A DNA stretch of 64,000 bases from an uncultured Dysgonomonas sp. (GCF_900079725.1 NZ_LT599032.1:432948-496947); one strand, 5' to 3'. Positions 35,320 to 42,061 are shown, counted from the first letter of the stretch. A program made the numbers and translations. Notes: generated by a model from the sequence alone, not told the origin.

Positions 35320-36051
35320 ATGAACAATTTAGTATTTAATCAAAACGGAGCAGCCCTAACAAATAGTTTATTGGTTGCTGAGAAGTTCGGAAAAAGACAT
35401 GACCATGTATTACGTGACATTAAAAATCTTATTGACTCAACCCAAAATTGGGGGCAGCTCTTTGTTTCAACTACTTACACCGATAATAGCGGAAAATCGA
35501 ACCCTATGTACATTATGAATCGTGACGGCTTTACCCTCCTTGCAATGGGATTCACCGGAAAGAAGGCATTAGAGTTCAAATTGCAATATATAGAGGCTTT
35601 CAATAAGATGGAATCGGCGTTAATAAACAAATTCACACTACCACAATCTTTTTCAGAGGCGTTGCGCTTAGCGGCAGAACAAGCAGAGACAATCGAGAAG
35701 CAACAATTACAAATAGAAACACAAAAACCAAAGGTATTATTTGCCGATGCAGTTGAAATGTCAGACAATTCTTGTCTCATCGGTGAATTAGCTAAAATAT
35801 TGAAGCAGAACGGAGTTGAAATAGGTCAAAATAGGCTGTTCGAATGGATGCGCTACAATGGGTATCTGTGTACTCGTGGCGAACTTTACAACCAACCATC
35901 ACAATCAGCTATGGAATTGGGCTTATTTGAATTAATCAAACGGACTATCAACAATCCTGATGGTAGCGTCCGAACTACCTGCACGACCAAAGTGACGGGT
36001 AAAGGACAAATCTATTTTGTTGAAAAATTCCTTAGAAAGAAATCAGCATGA
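35320..36051 (+). CDS. Rha-family/KilAC phage antirepressor-like protein
   Basis: 243 residues. N-terminal Rha domain (~8-95: LTNSLLVAEKFGKRHDHVLRD, YIMNRDGFTLLAMGFTGKKA, LQYIEAFNKME), a short coiled coil, then a C-terminal KilAC domain (~120-240: SCLIGELAKILKQNGVEIGQ, RLFEWMRYNGYL, TTKVTGKGQIYFVEKF). Such fusions act as antirepressors or regulators in temperate phages. Stop overlaps the next ATG by 4 bp. Confidence 0.88.
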   Translation: MNNLVFNQNGAALTNSLLVAEKFGKRHDHVLRDIKNLIDSTQNWGQLFVSTTYTDNSGKSNPMYIMNRDGFTLLAMGFTGKKALEFKLQYIEAFNKMESALINKFTLPQSFSEALRLAAEQAETIEKQQLQIETQKPKVLFADAVEMSDNSCLIGELAKILKQNGVEIGQNRLFEWMRYNGYLCTRGELYNQPSQSAMELGLFELIKRTINNPDGSVRTTCTTKVTGKGQIYFVEKFLRKKSA

Positions 36052-36272
36052 CAAAACTAGAGCCACGCAAGGTAGATACGGTTACTGTGGATGACTTGAG
36101 GAATATTGGAATAGGACAGACAGCAGCATTCACCCTACCCAATTTCAGAAAAGTCCGATCAGCGCAAAGTGTAGCATCCTACTATGGAAAGATAAAAGAA
36201 CTTGGAAAGAAGTTTAAAACACAAAGTCGAGTAGAAGATAATTTATTAATTATTAAAGCGGTAGAGTTATGA
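36048..36272 (+). CDS. Small basic phage protein
   Basis: 74 residues: TVTVDDLRNIGIGQTAAFTLPNFRKVRSAQSVASYYGKI is followed by KKFKTQSRVEDNLLIIKAVEL. Strand-rich and basic, reminiscent of short proteins that precede excisionase-like genes; no name. ATGA overlaps on both sides. Confidence 0.6.
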   Translation: MTKLEPRKVDTVTVDDLRNIGIGQTAAFTLPNFRKVRSAQSVASYYGKIKELGKKFKTQSRVEDNLLIIKAVEL

Positions 36273-36553
36273 ATTTTGATATACTACTAACAAATCCAGA
36301 GCTGGCAAAAAACATCAAGTTTGAGATAACAGGTGAGAATTTATTAGAATTGTCTGCAACACTAATTAATGCTAGTAAACGAAATGGCGAACAAGAGAAG
36401 AAAGAATCATATTATTCTATTTCGGAGACGTGCAGAAAACTTAATAGGACTCGTGTGACGCTTAATAAATGGCATAATGCAGGTGTATTAAAGCACAACC
36501 AAATTGGTCTATATAAGAAAAGCGATATAGATAAATTCTTAGAAAAGAAGTGA
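36269..36553 (+). CDS. Small HTH DNA-binding protein, excisionase-like
   Basis: 94 residues. The C-terminal half (YYSISETCRKLNRTRVTLNK, then GVLKHNQIGLYKKSDIDKFL) is a MerR-type winged HTH of the excisionase/helix_turn_helix_17 kind. The N-terminal part is helical. May be the excisionase or an early regulator; it is far from the integrase, so direction control is not assured. Confidence 0.7.
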   Translation: MNFDILLTNPELAKNIKFEITGENLLELSATLINASKRNGEQEKKESYYSISETCRKLNRTRVTLNKWHNAGVLKHNQIGLYKKSDIDKFLEKK

Positions 36554-36554
36554 C

Positions 36555-36701
36555 ATGCCCTACCCTACCGACCCTTACGAATCTATCTGGAATGAACTAT
36601 TTGAGCCCAAAGAAGAAAAGGACACTTATTTTGAAGAAGAACGAACAAAAGAAAAACATTATGAAGAAAAATATGAAAATAGGAATATATCTGATAATTA
36701 G
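36555..36701 (+). CDS. Small acidic phage peptide
   Basis: 48 residues from ATG 36555, 1 bp after the preceding stop: MPYPTDPYESIWNELFEPKE then a Glu/Lys-rich tail. Composition is protein-like, and the start is well placed. Overlaps the following membrane peptide by 41 bp in another frame. The competing longer frame from 36550 is less credible. Confidence 0.5.
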   Translation: MPYPTDPYESIWNELFEPKEEKDTYFEEERTKEKHYEEKYENRNISDN

Positions 36702-36825
36702 CTTAATGCTTTTCATTATAGAATTTACTGAACTGAACCTGATTGCTTTAACCTACTACGGATTTGCTTTATTTAATTTGTATAATGCTGTTCGGTTGGC
36801 AAATAAATACAACAAATTGGTATGA
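36661..36825 (+). CDS. Small two-helix membrane protein
   Basis: 54 residues from ATG 36661. Two hydrophobic segments (IGIYLIISLMLFIIEF; LIALTYYGFALFNLY). Upstream in-frame sequence to 36550 is unlikely to be translated as it overlaps the acidic peptide. Next peptide ORF starts with ATGA overlap. Confidence 0.5.
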   Translation: MKKNMKIGIYLIISLMLFIIEFTELNLIALTYYGFALFNLYNAVRLANKYNKLV

Positions 36826-36881
36826 TACTGATTGCTTCTGTGCTATTTATAGCATATATAACCGCCTTAGTTATCTCCTGA
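36822..36881 (+). CDS. 19-residue hydrophobic peptide ORF
   Basis: ATG overlapping the previous stop by 4 bp; encodes MILIASVLFIAYITALVIS, a single membrane helix. Translational coupling makes it plausible as a tiny phage membrane peptide, but it may be chance. Confidence 0.3.
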   Translation: MILIASVLFIAYITALVIS

Positions 36882-37323
36882 AAAAGTGCAGCCGAATTTG
36901 ATAAACACGATCCTACTTTTTAAACCATAACATTCTATATATAAGAGTATTAATCAAGCAAAATGTTGCTTGTCATGCGATAGCTATGCTCTAAAGGCTA
37001 CAGATAAGATCAGCCCTGTTCGATCAGGGGTAGCCACAAACGCAAGATCTTTGACATGTTGGACGCTATATAAAACATTAGAACTGCCTAGCGTAGCAGA
37101 TCTGCTATATCCTGATGAGATAAACCGGATAGGCGAAAGTTGAGGACTGACCTCTGACGGCAGACGTATAAGCGTTAACGAGACAAACGTAATGAAAAAG
37201 AATATTTAGCACCATCGAGGCACATATGAGGCTATTGGGTGTGAACAAATATAAAACAAATCATGCATATACTTGGGGTGTCAGTGATGTATATCAAACC
37301 CTGCATGATTGAAAATATAAAGG
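36882..37323 (+). ncRNA. Candidate structured noncoding region, left part
   Basis: About 440 bp with no ATG-initiated gene. It is visibly richer in G+C than its neighbours (I count 32 of 70 bases in 36991-37060). Perfect stems include GGCTAC (36996-37001)/GTAGCC (37030-37035) stacked on CCCTG/CAGGG with a T-arm-like TTCGAT loop; ACGCTA (37063-37068)/TAGCGT (37089-37094); and a set enclosed by CTGCC (37084-37088)/GGCAG (37159-37163) containing TAGCAG/CTGCTA, TATCC/GGATA and GAGG/CCTC hairpins. The right end is a hairpin at 37259-37310. Elevated GC plus nested stems in an AT-rich phage suggests RNA rather than protein. Strand is assumed from the operon. Confidence 0.45.
37259..37310 (+). ncRNA. 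Hairpin/pseudoknot element A
   Basis: Outer stem AATCATGCA / TGCATGATT (9 bp, perfect). Directly inside, TATAC (37268) / GTATA (37289) and GGGT (37276) / ACCC (37298) interleave as an H-type pseudoknot flush with the outer stem. A nested alternative with GGGT/ACCC and TGAT/ATCA is also possible. Shares ACTTGGGGTGT with element B at 37681. Confidence 0.5.
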
Positions 37324-37395
37324 TGCTTCGTAGTTCAGCGGAAGAACATCACGGTGATAACGAGAAGGTCGGTAGTTCGAATCTACCCGAAGCCA
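37324..37395 (+). tRNA. tRNA-Ile (anticodon GAT), phage-encoded, imperfect
   Basis: A 72-nt cloverleaf: acceptor TGCTTCG/CGAAGCC with a 1-72 mismatch, D-stem GTTC/GAAC with GG in the loop, anticodon stem TCACG/CGAGA with one A-A mismatch, loop GTGATAA giving anticodon GAT after T33, and a perfect T-arm GGTAG-TTCGAAT-CTACC. CCA is not encoded. The mismatches mean it could be specialised or decaying. It lies 36 bp before a small ORF. Confidence 0.75.
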
Positions 37396-37431
37396 CAATG
37401 CAATAAAGCAGATAACTAAAAACAAATAATT

Positions 37432-37671
37432 ATGTCACGTAAACATTATTCAGAGGACGAAGTGATTAGAGTATTGTCAAAGAAAAACGACATTCGGATA
37501 TTAAAGGTTAACAAAGAAATACGTATTCTTTCGGATAAAATAGTCACTTCAAATGGTATCTCAACTAGAAACCCGAACAAACGATTTGATCTTGGAAACG
37601 GAAGTTGGGGGAAAATAGACTATCTGACCAAATTTCATGGATATGATATATGGAAGGTATCTAAATTCTAA
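37432..37671 (+). CDS. Small phage protein between the two structured regions
   Basis: 79 residues: MSRKHYSEDEVIRVLSKKND, then VNKEIRILSDKIVTSNGIST and GNGSWGKIDYLTKFHGYDIWKV. Basic, alpha/beta. No family recognised. It is isolated: 36 bp after the tRNA-like gene and followed by 530 bp without a gene, so it may be co-transcribed with the structured RNAs. Confidence 0.6.
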   Translation: MSRKHYSEDEVIRVLSKKNDIRILKVNKEIRILSDKIVTSNGISTRNPNKRFDLGNGSWGKIDYLTKFHGYDIWKVSKF

Positions 37672-37680
37672 ATAAATAAT

Positions 37681-37739
37681 TCTCCGAACAGTACGATTCT
37701 GTGTAATAAACTTGGGTGTTTGTCGGAGAGCAACCCCAA
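37681..37739 (+). ncRNA. Hairpin/pseudoknot element B
   Basis: TCTCCGA (37681-37687) / TCGGAGA (37723-37729), 7 bp perfect, enclosing a small ACAG/CTGT hairpin, interleaved with TTGGG (37712-37716) / CCCAA (37735-37739). The two long-range stems are either a pseudoknot or mutually exclusive. ACTTGGGTGT matches element A. Confidence 0.5.
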
Positions 37740-38196
37740 CATAGATTGAAGATGACCGTAATTATTACTTATGTGTAGCATTTTTGGTAGGGTTATTTAT
37801 ACCGATGACATATTGGAAAGAATAGAGATACGACAATACGGACGGGTTTAATACACTAAACGGTAATTATTACAATGATGACTACGCTTACGCTTCTTGC
37901 GATACGAAAGATGACTGCTCGGAAAGACGGGCAGATATGATAGGATGCAGAAATGGTATCTGCTGAATAAGAGAAATCGAGGCTGGAGTAGTTTAAACCA
38001 GTCGATGGCGGCTAAGCGCACCCACAAAACCAATAAGAGGTGCCGATATGGGGGCGCAATTATGAGTTCAAATCTCATACCTATCACACGTATCTGCACT
38101 AGCAGATTTGTTTCATGATTAAAAGAGTTTCAGCGCTCTGAGTCGGGATGATTCGGGGTGCTTTTGTTTTGAACGAATTATTAAACTTTAAATAAA
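37740..38196 (+). other. Noncoding region, right part
   Basis: About 450 bp without a confident gene. It holds an 11-bp direct repeat GTAATTATTAC (37758-37768 and 37863-37873), hairpins CTGCTCG/CGGGCAG (37914-37933), CTGG/CCAG (37983-38000), GCACC/GGTGC (38017-38043), a T-arm-like TATGAG-TTCAAAT-CTCATA (38061-38079), and ATCTGC/GCAGAT with a 4-nt loop followed by TTTGTTTC (38092-38115), which is terminator-like. A start-less open frame (37826-37965) looks oddly protein-like. Confidence 0.4.
38092..38115 (+). terminator. Terminator-like hairpin ending the structured region
   Basis: Stem ATCTGC/GCAGAT, loop ACTA, followed by TTTGTTTC. Short stem, moderate T-tract. Confidence 0.45.
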
Positions 38197-38202
38197 TTGA
38201 GT

Positions 38203-39027
38203 ATGAATTTTCAAGAATTAAAAAAAGTAGTATTAGCGGTAGCCGAAAAGAAAGCTCCCGACTGTTCCCAGACAAAAAGATTAAGTGAGTGTAACACTAT
38301 CGAAGAGTTATGCGAAGTAGCAAAAGACAATCTCGATTGGGTAAGAAATAACCTTTCTATTCAAGAACTTATCCAAAAGTATGACAATCCAGAAGTATTC
38401 AATATCGGGAAGGATAATACGGGCTTGTTTAACTCTGGCGACCGTAACTCTGGCTACCGTAACTCTGGCTACCGTAACTCTGGCGACCGTAACTCTGGCG
38501 ACCTTAACTCTGGCTACCGTAACTCTGGCGACCGTAACTCTGGCGACCTTAACTCTGGCGACCTTAACTCTGGCGACCTTAACTCTGGCTACCGTAACTC
38601 TGGCGACCGTAACTCTGGCGACCTTAACTCTGGCGACCTTAACTCTGGCGACCGTAACTCTGGCTACCGTAACTCTGGCGACCGTAACTCTGGCGTTTTC
38701 TGCACACGCAAACGTGAAGATACAGTTCCCATTTTCAACAAAGATAGCGGTATGACTTGGGACGAATGGTATAACCATCCTGCATATAACGCTGCTTATG
38801 GATTAATGATTACAAAGTGGGTATCATGGAATAACATGACGGACGAAGAAAAGAAAGACAATCCTAAAGCATTTGTTCCAGAAGGATATGTAAAAGTTTA
38901 TACATACCATGAAGCGTGGGCGAATCTTTGGAAAACACTTTCAGACAGCACGAAAAACTCATTTAAAGAATTACCGAACTACGATCCAGACATTTTCGAG
39001 GAAGTTACAGGAATCCGATTTAATTAA
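38203..39027 (+). CDS. NxGxx pentapeptide-repeat phage protein
   Basis: 274 residues from ATG 38203. A helical N-domain (1-75) is followed by about 20 pentads NxGxx (NIGKD, NTGLF, 17 copies of NSG[D/Y][R/L], NSGVF), then a ~95-residue C-domain rich in aromatic residues (MTWDEWYNHPAYNAAYGLMI; KVYTYHEAWANLWKTL). NxGxx repeats fold as a beta-solenoid in other proteins. The role is unknown; proteins of this layout recur in Bacteroidales phages. The repeat is encoded by a near-perfect 15-bp minisatellite, which invites copy-number change. Confidence 0.75.
   Translation: MNFQELKKVVLAVAEKKAPDCSQTKRLSECNTIEELCEVAKDNLDWVRNNLSIQELIQKYDNPEVFNIGKDNTGLFNSGDRNSGYRNSGYRNSGDRNSGDLNSGYRNSGDRNSGDLNSGDLNSGDLNSGYRNSGDRNSGDLNSGDLNSGDRNSGYRNSGDRNSGVFCTRKREDTVPIFNKDSGMTWDEWYNHPAYNAAYGLMITKWVSWNNMTDEEKKDNPKAFVPEGYVKVYTYHEAWANLWKTLSDSTKNSFKELPNYDPDIFEEVTGIRFN
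38431..38685 (+). repeat. 15-bp minisatellite inside the NxGxx gene
   Basis: 17 tandem units of AACTCTGGCGACCGT with only two variable positions (GCG/GCT and CGT/CTT), coding NSG[DY][RL]. Near-identity at the DNA level indicates recent expansion. All three rightward frames and one leftward frame stay open through it. Confidence 0.92.
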
Positions 39028-39038
39028 TACAAGAAAAT

Positions 39039-39221
39039 ATGAAAAATGAGACATCACCCACTTGCCCGATCTGCTCTGCCACAATGGAAGAGAATCGGTA
39101 CAAAAAGATTACTGTTTGTTATCATTGTTTGGCTTGCGAATATGCGACAAAGAATGATTTTGACAGAATAATGAGAGAAGAAGCGATTATTAACGGAGAA
39201 TTAGATAATATGTATGAATAA
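39039..39221 (+). CDS. Small zinc-finger-like phage protein
   Basis: 60 residues with TCPICSATM and CYHCLAC, a two-knuckle zinc ribbon, and an acidic tail. Function unknown. Overlaps the next gene by 8 bp. Confidence 0.65.
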   Translation: MKNETSPTCPICSATMEENRYKKITVCYHCLACEYATKNDFDRIMREEAIINGELDNMYE

Positions 39222-39582
39222 TGAACTATTTGAAATAATAGATCCCGAAGCGGATGCGCTGAAAAATACGCCCGAAGAAGAGGCGTTAAGGTTGGCTGAT
39301 TATATCTACCCGATCAAGGCCAATACATTCAGAAAGCCACCAGAGATAGTACAAGTGAAGCGGATAGCATTTAAAATAGATGCCTTGTGTGATATTGCAC
39401 ATTTCATAAATGAAGATTTGAAAGATGCGGACATTGTCGAGTCTGCATTGAGCTTTGGAAACGATTTTGAGACAGAAACATTCGAGTCTGACAAAATTGT
39501 AAAAGTACACTTTGATGCGGATGAATTTACACTATTCCTAAAATGGTGCGAACCGAGAGAAAAAGATTTGTTTAATCAATAA
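39214..39582 (+). CDS. Acidic phage protein, unknown
   Basis: 122 residues, strongly acidic (EIIDPEADALKNTPEEEALR; SDKIVKVHFDADEFTLFLKW). Helical centre. Lies directly before the RecA-like ATPase gene (10 bp), suggesting a partner in early DNA metabolism, but no family is recognised. Confidence 0.65.
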   Translation: MNNELFEIIDPEADALKNTPEEEALRLADYIYPIKANTFRKPPEIVQVKRIAFKIDALCDIAHFINEDLKDADIVESALSFGNDFETETFESDKIVKVHFDADEFTLFLKWCEPREKDLFNQ

Positions 39583-39592
39583 AAAAGAAAAG

Positions 39593-40501
39593 ATGCCAAT
39601 TATTAGAAAAGAAGAACAGTTACCACTAAGATCAATTGTAATGGTCATTTACGGTCAGGCAGGAGTAGGGAAAACGAGTTTAGCTAATACAGCTAAGAAT
39701 CCTATACTTATTGACTGTGATAAGGGATCGGACAGAGCCGTAAATAGAACAGATACCCTTGTTGCTTCTACGTGGGATGATATTTTGAAAGATGAGTCGG
39801 AATTAGCCAATTACAAAACGGTGGTTATCGATACAGCAAAAGCAGTATTGGATGATTTCCTGAGCATCTGGGCTGTTAAACAAGATTACAGGCTGAAAAC
39901 CAACAAATTAAGAATGTTCGGCGAGATTGGAGAGCAGTTCAAATCATTTGTTAACCGTTGCCGTTCACTAGATATTGATATTATTATCATATCCCATGTG
40001 AAAGAAGAAAAGGATGGCGATATTATAAAGCTATCACCCGATGTTACAGGACAATCGAAAGACCTTATTATCCGTATTGCAGACCAAATTGGGTATATCT
40101 CAATGGTAAATAACCAACGAGTAATATCTTTTGATCCTACCGATAATCGTGTTGGAAAGAATACGGCTAAAATAGAGGATGTGGTTATCCCAGATAGTAC
40201 TTCGCCTGAGTTTGACAATTTTATGGATAGCTTTTCACAACGAGTTAAAGATGCTATTCAGCGATTAACGAAAGATCAGCAAGAAGCTATAGCAGTTGCT
40301 CGTGACATACAAGCTAAAATTGAGGCTGTGAAAAACGCAAAAGAGATGAACTCTCTGCTTGGAGAGGTAAATAAATTACCTATAAGCCAACAAAAAGCTA
40401 TCAAGAACAACATGATAGAAAAAGGTAAGACTATCGGGGTTACTATTAACAAATTAACGAAAGTATTCGAAGATGCAACTGATAAGGGTAACCCAGCTTG
40501 A
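39593..40501 (+). CDS. RecA-like ATPase (AAA_24/Sak4-type)
   Basis: 302 residues. Walker A YGQAGVGKTS (~18-27), a DCDKGSD segment, Walker B-like KTVVIDTAKAV, and IDIIIISHVKEEKDGD; the layout matches the phage AAA_24 group that includes Sak4 single-strand annealing/recombination proteins. A helical C-terminal tail follows (240-300). Neighbours (nuclease-like, SSB-like) fit a recombination module, as Sak4 proteins work with an SSB. Confidence 0.82.
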   Translation: MPIIRKEEQLPLRSIVMVIYGQAGVGKTSLANTAKNPILIDCDKGSDRAVNRTDTLVASTWDDILKDESELANYKTVVIDTAKAVLDDFLSIWAVKQDYRLKTNKLRMFGEIGEQFKSFVNRCRSLDIDIIIISHVKEEKDGDIIKLSPDVTGQSKDLIIRIADQIGYISMVNNQRVISFDPTDNRVGKNTAKIEDVVIPDSTSPEFDNFMDSFSQRVKDAIQRLTKDQQEAIAVARDIQAKIEAVKNAKEMNSLLGEVNKLPISQQKAIKNNMIEKGKTIGVTINKLTKVFEDATDKGNPA

Positions 40502-41171
40502 ACAGTTTAGAAAGTGGATGACAGGCTGTTTCTATGTAAATGAGCAGTCTGTTATTGACTCACTTTCAGGGGACTTTAAAGGTAATAACAAGACCCGAAT
40601 AGGCACAGCAGGGCATTTATTTATAGAAAAAGGTGGTGATTGCTTGTTTACTGATTATAATGATATAAACCCAATTATCCCCATAGATGATGAATATTAT
40701 TCTCGTTACAGTTGGGAGCAGTTGAAAATATTGGATACTCATAGGCGAGAAACAATACCAAGTGCTTTCCACGAACAGAAGTATGGTAAAGAGTTTCAAA
40801 CAAAGCACTATCCTGTATATGTCGGTGGTACTATAGATATTATACACGGAATAACGCTTAGAGATAATAAGTTCGTATTCAGTACTCCAGACTATTCGAA
40901 CTATACCGAAAGTCAACAATGGAAGCTATACCTCGAGTTCATGGAGTTAGACATTTTCTACTTCGACCTATTCGAGTTTAAAGGCTACAAAGATGAAATG
41001 AAACTGAATGTATCGTCATTAGAAATGGTTCAGCACGAACCTTTAGAGTGCATCCGATACAAGAATATGGAGAAAGACAATCAACGACTCGTAGAGCAGT
41101 TTATTGATTGGATTGAGTTTAGGCAATTAAAGCATTTATTAATGGATAAAAAAGATTATTTCAATGAGTGA
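40473..41171 (+). CDS. Putative PD-(D/E)XK-fold nuclease, active site unclear
   Basis: 232 residues, starting 29 bp inside the ATPase gene. GTAGHLFIEKGGD near residue 45 and YVGGTIDIIHG...FVFSTPDYSN...TESQQWKLYLEFMEL near 115-165 follow the order of lambda-exonuclease/Cas4-like folds (Glu in helix 1, GxxD strand, then [D/E]xK, then Q-Y helix). The usual lysine of DxK is not evident, so it might be inactive or a different fold. Its place between a Sak4-like ATPase and an SSB-like gene supports a recombination nuclease. Confidence 0.45.
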   Translation: MQLIRVTQLEQFRKWMTGCFYVNEQSVIDSLSGDFKGNNKTRIGTAGHLFIEKGGDCLFTDYNDINPIIPIDDEYYSRYSWEQLKILDTHRRETIPSAFHEQKYGKEFQTKHYPVYVGGTIDIIHGITLRDNKFVFSTPDYSNYTESQQWKLYLEFMELDIFYFDLFEFKGYKDEMKLNVSSLEMVQHEPLECIRYKNMEKDNQRLVEQFIDWIEFRQLKHLLMDKKDYFNE

Positions 41172-41457
41172 TTTTTTAACGGGTTCTATCTGCCTTACAG
41201 ATATACCAAAAGAGTTTATAACAGAAGGAAAGAATGGTAAAAAGTATGTCAACTTTGCAGTAAGTAAGCGAAAAGAGGTTAGCCAGTTTGGTGAAACTCA
41301 CACTATCACCGTTTCAAAACCTAAAGACCAGCGTAAAGAAGGCGAAGGTTTAACTTTCATCGGTGGATTGAAAGAATGGAAAGGGAACGGACAACAGCAA
41401 TCATCTAATACGCAACAATCAAGTTCGGGTAACGAAGATGATCAAATGCCATTCTAA
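41164..41457 (+). CDS. SSB-like single-stranded DNA-binding protein
   Basis: 97 residues. A short OB-like N-part (LTGSICLTDIPKEFITEGKN, KYVNFAVSKRKEV), a Gln/Ser-rich linker (QQQSSNTQQSSSG) and the acidic tip EDDQMPF, which mimics the SSB C-terminal tail DDDIPF that binds host repair proteins. Shorter than bacterial SSB, so likely a minimal phage version. Confidence 0.7.
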   Translation: MSDFLTGSICLTDIPKEFITEGKNGKKYVNFAVSKRKEVSQFGETHTITVSKPKDQRKEGEGLTFIGGLKEWKGNGQQQSSNTQQSSSGNEDDQMPF

Positions 41458-41468
41458 TTTATCTGTCT

Positions 41469-41984
41469 ATGGAATATAAAAAGTGTTTCAAGTGTTCCGA
41501 AGTATTGCCTATGACATCATTTTATAAACATCCACAAATGCCTGATGGTCATTTAAATAAATGTAAAGATTGCGCAAAGAATGATGTTCGATTAAACTAC
41601 TTAAAGAATATAGAGAACCCTGATTACGTAGACAAGGAAAGATTAAGGGGGCGCGTAAAATATGCTAAGTATAGATACAAATCAAAAAGAAGGGAGTCTG
41701 GTAGATGTGTGGCTCGTCTTTTAAAACGTAGAGGTATTGATATGAATGAAAAAGAAGCACATCATTGGAATTATAATTTTCCAAACAGTGTCTTTATTGT
41801 ATCAAAGAGGATTCATTCGCTAATTCACAAAGAACTAACATATGATCCTGATAGAAAAATATTTCACGCCAATGGAATATATCTTGATACAAAAGAAAAG
41901 CATTATCAGTATATAATATCTGTTCTAACCGAAAATAATATAAAGTGTAGGATAGATTATTTCGAAACGCTTCAAACAGCGTAA
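41469..41984 (+). CDS. HNH-like protein with N-terminal zinc knuckles
   Basis: 171 residues. Cysteine pairs CFKCSEV and CKDCAKN form a zinc ribbon; later EAHHWNYNFPNSVFIVSKRI followed by HSLIHK fits an HNH (His-Me finger) nuclease. Such genes move as free-standing homing-type nucleases or act at packaging; here it sits between replication genes, suggesting the former. A terminator follows. Confidence 0.65.
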   Translation: MEYKKCFKCSEVLPMTSFYKHPQMPDGHLNKCKDCAKNDVRLNYLKNIENPDYVDKERLRGRVKYAKYRYKSKRRESGRCVARLLKRRGIDMNEKEAHHWNYNFPNSVFIVSKRIHSLIHKELTYDPDRKIFHANGIYLDTKEKHYQYIISVLTENNIKCRIDYFETLQTA

Positions 41985-42023
41985 CACCGTTCCAACCAAA
42001 CAGAATTAAATTAAGTCAAACTG

Positions 42024-42050
42024 AGCCTCTGCATTTTGTAGGGGCTTTTT
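42024..42050 (+). terminator. Terminator after HNH gene
   Basis: AGCCTCTGC / GTAGGGGCT (two G-T pairs) with ATTTT loop and TTTTT tail. Confidence 0.75.
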
Positions 42051-42061
42051 AAATTAGAAAA

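Noticed and set aside
36550-36825. Single 91-residue gene
   Set aside because: The first 37 residues show no protein character and overlap an acidic 48-residue frame with a better start; the ATG at 36661 gives a coherent membrane protein.
37112-37138. Hammerhead-ribozyme-like core CTGATGAG ... CGAAA
   Set aside because: The conserved bases match, but stem II is poor (one closing pair and CC/GG), no strand complementary to the upstream stem I segment follows, and no U-H cleavage site fits. Probably chance.
37939-38085. tRNA with an intron (GATAGG ... CCTATC with D-arm-like CAGA/TCTG and T-arm-like hairpin)
   Set aside because: Acceptor strands and two arms can be drawn, but no anticodon arm fits and the spacing is about twice a tRNA; the same bases form competing hairpins.
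38431-38685. CRISPR array
   Set aside because: Repeats are contiguous with no spacers and lie inside a coding frame.
38308-38778. Overlapping open frames through the 15-bp minisatellite on both strands
   Set aside because: A unit of 15 bp without stops keeps several frames open automatically; only the NxGxx frame has credible flanking domains.
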